In this document: piece after piece, positions 60,401 to 64,000 of the stretch
Position numbering within the stretch: position 1 is the first letter of the stretch
How the letters are laid out: each line of letters starts with the position of its first letter
NCBI RefSeq assembly: GCF_030867095.1
Contig: NC_081825.1
Coordinates: 50,520,501-50,584,500 of the forward strand
Length of the DNA: 64,000 bases
DNA from: Alligator mississippiensis
Taxonomy: Eukaryota; Chordata; Crocodylia; Alligatoridae
Direction: 5' to 3'
Made by a program: the position numbers and the translations under genes
The notes under the pieces: model-generated
Seen by the model: only the letters and a program-made list of their open reading frames with translations
What the model was told of the DNA's origin: nothing
Databases searched by the model: none

Positions 60401-63400
60401 TTGAAACTGTGGTATTCAAGGAACAAGAGTGGGGGAGGTCAAAACAGATGTTTCCATGGGCATTTTAGGATAATGTACATGACTACAAATGCACAGGACT
60501 GCACCACATGGTCAAGGAAGCCCGTCCAGTCCTACATTCCTAAGTCTGTTTCCCAAAGCTGGAGTGAAGAAAGAGAGAGAAACACAGGGACACTTGCCGA
60601 AGTCTAATTGAGAGGGCAAGACCAGACCAACATTTTTAGCTTTCATTGTATAATAAAATCTCTAGTTACTATGATTGCAAAGAAGACAAACTTCAAATCC
60701 AAGGCAAGTGCAACCAATGCAGATTTTAAAGCATCAACATTGTTACATTTCATTGCTTAGCAAAAAACAGTGAAAGGAGACGAGTACAATTATGAAAAGC
60801 TCTCTCATTGAGGGATCTCCCAGAATATGTAGGGGGAATGAACAGTAAGCCCAGAAAAGAAAAGTGGAGACATGCAGATAACATATATTAAGATGGATAG
60901 GTTCTTAAAAGTAGGAGTGTTGAAGGGAACGTAGGTTCCGTTTCAATTTCCTGAAAAGGGGTTTGGGCTGTTGAAAGTTTAGAACATACTGCATTATTAC
61001 ATGAACATATAGTTTCACCAAAATTCACACAGGTTACTGCTCCAGTCAGTGTGGCTGAATCTACCAGGCTGCCTGAACAGAAGAACACGAGTTCTACAAT
61101 CTGTCATTATTTTTAATAAACCAGGACAGTGGGTTTCAAACTGTGTTCCACAGAACCCTGAGCTTCCACGACAGGTCATCATGGGTAATAGGAGAGTGAA
61201 CTGGGAGGTGGTAAGACACCACTGCTGGGCTGGGTCTCCTGCTTTGCGTCAGCTCACAGGATAGGGGTAGGAGTTCCATGGCAAAAGAGGTGATATGAAA
61301 GCTTTCCATGAGGTTAGGAAGTTTGAAAACCACAAAACCAGGACAGTAATTTCAAGGAGGTGAGCTGGTGCTTAGAAATCTGAATCTGTGCGTTGAAAAT
61401 GAATGGCAAGTGTTTACCTGCGTAGGAAGAAGGCTCCAGTTCTGCTTCCTGCGAATCTGAGTGTCAACGAGATCACCATCACAGATGCTATCTGCTGCTC
61501 TGCTCAGCAGCATCAAATGCTTTTTCAAGTTATTTCTAGGAAAAAAAGCAGTTATTCAGTATTACTACTCCAGGAACACCCACAGAGTTTGTTTTCTAAC
61601 ATGACACAGACACCAAATGCTCTACTATTTGGGAAAAGGAGTAACTCACCCAGCAGCGACAGGCTTCACATGTACATAATTTTCCTGAACAAAAAGAGGT
61701 GCTAGAGAGTAGTCATGGAAGAAAAGGTCCGATTTGTCTATAAGAGACATATGAGCAGTCTCCTCACCAGCCGCAAACACTTTCCGGACGACATCAAAGG
61801 GCCCCTAAACAACATGCAACAACATGAGCCTTAACTTATGGTGTCTGTGGATAAGGATGGGAAATACTATGGTGATGTCTCACAGCAATATCCATGCTTC
61901 CAAACTTTGCATTTCTATAGGTCTTTCTAGTTATGGATCTGAAAGTGCTTCACAGATTTTGTCTCAGCAACCCTGTGAGGGAGATGGAGATAAGGGATTT
62001 TGTCTTTATGAGAACAAGTAACTATTAAATTGACCTACGCAAGAGTTGCCAAGCAAAAGACTTAATCACTACACTGTAAGACCTAATTATTTAAAATACT
62101 TTAGCTTTAGATCTAGTAAATTAGATCTATAGCTGTCTTCTAGGAACACTGTGTCCTCTAGACACTCTTGGTGATTCTGGATACAGGCTCAAAACATCTC
62201 TGAGCAGCAAGTGCCCCACCACATTTTGACAACTAATGTTTTTTCTACTGCTCAACTCAGTAGGCTTTTCTAAGAATCTTCTCTTAGCAAAAACAAAGCA
62301 ATAGGAGCTATGCCCACAAGTGCATTCCTCTTACCAGTTTGATGTCCTTTTTGGCTTTGCTGGCATCAGCTTTGGCCTTATCATATGTCAAAGATTTATC
62401 TTTTGCACACCACATACTAAGATTGTGCAAAACCTAAGAAGAAGCAAGACAGACAAGTTACAGGTAGCTAAGAGCACTCCCAGGAAGAAAAGCATCAATG
62501 GAAAAAAAAAATCTGATCTCTATGGAAGAACAGCCCTCAGTGTTTCTGTGCTGCACTGAAAGCAAGGTCTTACGCACTACAGACTACCCAGAATACCACA
62601 GGTGCATAACTGACCTGCCTGATGTCCTGATTTGCTGCCATGATTATCTCATTCATCGCAGGTGGTGGGATCTTTAAACCTTCTTTATATGCAACAGACA
62701 TCATGGCACCCTGGAATAAACAAAATACTTTAGAAAGAAAGTGCAGCTATAAAGTAATCTGCAAACATTTTTTGGAAAAAAAATACAACAACAAAAGGTA
62801 GAATCCACAAAGGCAGTATCCACACTAGAAGCTATCAAAATTATTTGATTTCAGTGTTCAGGCTAAGTGTGATCATTTAACTAGCCCTCATGGATTCATA
62901 GCTATAACTGACTGTAATCTGTTGTGACTGTTATATGTATCACTACAGTTATTAAATAGGTCTAAATTATTTGGGCCCCAAAATTGATTGTAAAACATGT
63001 GCTAACCTAAGAACAGGTGCTCTTGGTTCCTTAATTCTTTTGAAAAAAAAAAACCCCCAAAAAATCCCACAAAACCCATCAGGCTTTTTTCTTCAATGCG
63101 CCACTTCACACACAGTTTGAAAATCCAAGCTGTGACCATACAACAGAGGTATCAAACTCATCTGGCCCTGTGCGCAATGTGAGGTGTATGGAGCCAGCCT
63201 GTGGGCTATCAGGTCCACAGACTAGCCCACATATTGGACTTAGTGCACAGAACAGGTGCCACATACAGTGTACATCCCAGAACAGCCTTGTGCACTGTGT
63301 GCATTGGCTCCAGTGCCATGTGCTTGCACCCAGCACATGCCAGACTAGTTCCACATGCTGCATGTGGAGCCTGGGGCAAGGGCTGGCACATGCTACATGA

Positions 63401-63776
63401 AGCACATGGGGCCATTCCAAAACTCTCAGATTGCAGGGCTCTGTGGGCCATACCTGTGACACCCCTGCCATACAAGATATTCTACTGTGAAGTATCGTCA
63501 AGATGATCCAGTTTTTAACCTTCCAGTATATTAATGACGATACCCGCTACTGTAAGAGTTCCATCAATTAAAAGAAAATTCCTCAGAGAGCTCTCTGCAT
63601 TCCATGAAGCCCAGCACAGCAATCCACCTGCCCCATACCTTAATCTGTTCTACCCGAGGTCTCTGAAAACGAAGATCAAAACAATAATGGACCAGAGAAC
63701 GAATTTTGGGATGGTTCCGATCATTACACATGCAGATGATAGGTATCTTTGTAAACTTGATCAATCCAATTAACTC
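57406..63776 (-). CDS. RFC1: RFC1, C-terminal part: nine coding exons
   Basis: RFC1 is the large subunit of replication factor C, the AAA+ ATPase that loads the PCNA clamp at primer-template junctions in the nucleus. Nine exons splice in frame to 415 residues and match vertebrate RFC1 closely, for example PIICMCNDRNHPKIRSL, FAAGEETAHMSL and SSWGGKPSPFSKLDPK. Window residues 1-46 are the sensor-1 and RFC-box part of the AAA+ module, 47-111 its lid, and 112 to about 330 the collar domain. An acidic stretch and a lysine/arginine-rich tail follow. The BRCT domain, Walker A and Walker B lie in exons beyond the right edge (human protein about 1148 residues). The known pathogenic intron-2 pentamer repeat is not in this window. 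Residue numbers in the exon entries count from the first codon in this window. Confidence 0.97.
57499..58095. other. RFC1 last intron
   Basis: Unique intron sequence; a T-run near 57900. Nothing else seen. Confidence 0.5.
58096..58284 (-). CDS. RFC1: RFC1 exon, acidic linker
   Basis: Residues 323-385: VKAAFTRTYNKEAHLTPYAL then an acidic stretch (ELNEELNADELQSEEEQ). 63 whole codons. The acidic stretch is present in other vertebrates but varies in sequence. Confidence 0.95.
58285..58960. other. RFC1 intron
   Basis: Unique intron, no repeats or genes seen. Confidence 0.5.
58961..59174 (-). CDS. RFC1: RFC1 exon, collar domain
   Basis: Residues 251-322: TNTCKRTVNVEYLSYLRDAI then a segment ending SSWGGKPSPFSKLDPK. 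The acceptor (tggcaaag) has a poor pyrimidine tract but is fixed by the frame and by family alignment. Donor GTAAAA. Confidence 0.95.
59498..59643 (-). CDS. RFC1: RFC1 exon, collar domain
   Basis: Residues 203-250: AIYASVLPGELMRGYMSQFP then NFPSWLGKFSSTGKHERIIQ. Acceptor tttttag, donor GTAATG. Confidence 0.95.
59644..61417. other. RFC1 intron, 1.8 kb
   Basis: Mostly unique. Neither the G-rich stretch near 59898-59918 nor the segment at about 61127-61345 (ACAGTGGGTTTCAAACTGTG to TTTGAAAACCAC) has a flanking duplication; the second may be an old hAT end pair. Confidence 0.4.
61418..61535 (-). CDS. RFC1: RFC1 exon, collar domain
   Basis: Residues 163-202: NNLKKHLMLLSRAADSICDG then DLVDTQIRRKQNWSLLPTQ. 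The intron before it is only 114 bp. Donor GTAAAC. Confidence 0.95.
61650..61804 (-). CDS. RFC1: RFC1 exon, collar domain
   Basis: Residues 112-162: GPFDVVRKVFAAGEETAHMS then LIDKSDLFFHDYSLAPLFVQ. Donor GTGAGT; the last two bases give GG of a glycine codon completed by the next exon. Confidence 0.95.
61930..62090 (+). repeat. L2-like LINE 3' end remnant
   Basis: CTCAGCAACCCTGTGAGGGA and then GAACAAGTAACTATTAAATT resemble the CTCACAACAACCCTGTGAGG region and the following part of vertebrate L2 3' ends. Strongly diverged. Confidence 0.5.
62335..62433 (-). CDS. RFC1: RFC1 exon
   Basis: Residues 79-111: VLHNLSMWCAKDKSLTYDKA then KADASKAKKDIKL. 33 whole codons; acceptor cttag after a modest T/C tract, donor GTAAGA. 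Confidence 0.95.
62615..62710 (-). CDS. RFC1: RFC1 exon, AAA+ lid
   Basis: Residues 47-78: GAMMSVAYKEGLKIPPPAMN then EIIMAANQDIRQ, with the QDIRQ sensor-2-like helix. 32 whole codons. Acceptor attccag, donor GTCAGT. Confidence 0.95.
62711..63143. other. RFC1 intron
   Basis: AT-rich unique intron with an A-run near 63045; nothing recognisable. Confidence 0.5.
63144..63467. mobile_element. hAT-type MITE, 324 bp, perfect duplication
   Basis: Perfect 8-bp duplication CCATACAA at 63136-63143 and 63468-63475 (central TA). The left end CAGAGGTATCAAACTC pairs with the right end CAGGGGTGTCACAGG. It lies 171 bp from an RFC1 exon. No transposase; frames on both strands are accidental. Confidence 0.88.
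63639..63776 (-). CDS. RFC1: RFC1 exon, AAA+ sensor-1 region
   Basis: Residues 1-46: ELIGLIKFTKIPIICMCNDR then NHPKIRSLVHYCFDLRFQRP. CND carries the sensor-1 asparagine, and the LRFQRP segment is a conserved RFC box. Exactly 46 codons with phase 0 at both ends; acceptor ttgcag, donor GTATGG. Confidence 0.96.
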
Positions 63777-63949
63777 CTGCAATTTAAACAAACACACAGC
63801 AAAACTGTTAATATTTTACAGCATAGACAGCAAAAACTATTAGAATGTGTTATATTAAATGGCACACAGTCAAATGGCACAGGACAAATCCTAAACCTGT
63901 TATAAATCAGCATAACCTTATTGTAATCACTGTATTTTGTAATACATGT

Positions 63950-64000
63950 AATCATAGAATCATAGAAAATTAGGGTTGGAAGGAACCTCAGAAGATCATC
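63950..64000 (-). mobile_element. CR1 LINE 3' end, cut by the window edge
   Basis: ATCATAGAATCATAGAA tail repeats followed by the TTGGAAGGAACCTCAGAAGA motif, the 3' end of an older-type CR1 in minus orientation. Its body lies beyond the window. Confidence 0.85.

Noticed and set aside
63170..63506. Overlapping frames on both strands near RFC1
   Set aside because: Interior of the 324-bp hAT MITE; not part of any RFC1 exon.

Overview
This window is vertebrate nuclear DNA, most likely from a crocodilian, with turtle the main alternative. The reasons are an AT-rich background with long introns, CR1 LINEs with the sauropsid 3' end (terminal 8-bp ATCTATGA or ATTCTATG repeats), many small GC-rich hAT-type DNA transposons with 8-bp target duplications, and two adjacent genes, WDR19 and RFC1, that also lie next to each other tail to tail in other amniotes. 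The species call is inference. The genes were recognised by reading the translated exons.

Layout. Bases 1-56065 hold the 3' three quarters of WDR19 (IFT144) on the + strand. I can place 26 coding exons, from 3937 to the stop at 53265. They join in frame with good splice sites and no internal stop and encode 1021 residues: the second WD40 propeller, the long TPR region and a C-terminal zinc-binding tail with four CxxC pairs. A probable non-coding last exon (55841 to about 56065) carries a canonical poly(A) signal. The first exons lie upstream of the window. Bases 57406-63776 hold the last nine coding exons of RFC1 on the - strand (415 residues): the end of the AAA+ module, the collar domain and the acidic then basic C-terminal tail. 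The two genes converge, with only about 0.5 kb between their probable 3' ends.

The introns hold the accessory content. There are five CR1 copies. One, at 23894 to about 28490, is nearly full length. It has an ORF1 with an SGNH/GDSL-esterase domain and an ORF2 with endonuclease and reverse transcriptase that is broken only at a poly-G run. A second copy, in the WDR19 3'-UTR intron, has a clean in-frame deletion and a 271-codon open frame. At least fifteen intervals look like non-autonomous DNA transposons; most end in a short inverted repeat flanked by an 8-bp duplication. Two of them are large fold-back palindromes and one carries a 103-codon acidic, serine-rich ORF. Old tRNA-derived (MIR-like) SINE remnants, an L2-like fragment and one very well-paired short hairpin complete the list.

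Functionally the two genes are unrelated neighbours. WDR19 is a core subunit of the IFT-A complex for retrograde transport in cilia. RFC1 is the large subunit of the clamp loader that puts PCNA on DNA. No operon-like, CRISPR, rRNA or tRNA gene is present. I found no new multi-gene system. The most notable material is the near-intact CR1, the set of hAT elements sharing a central TA in their target duplications, the ORF-bearing hAT element and the 22.9-kb hairpin.
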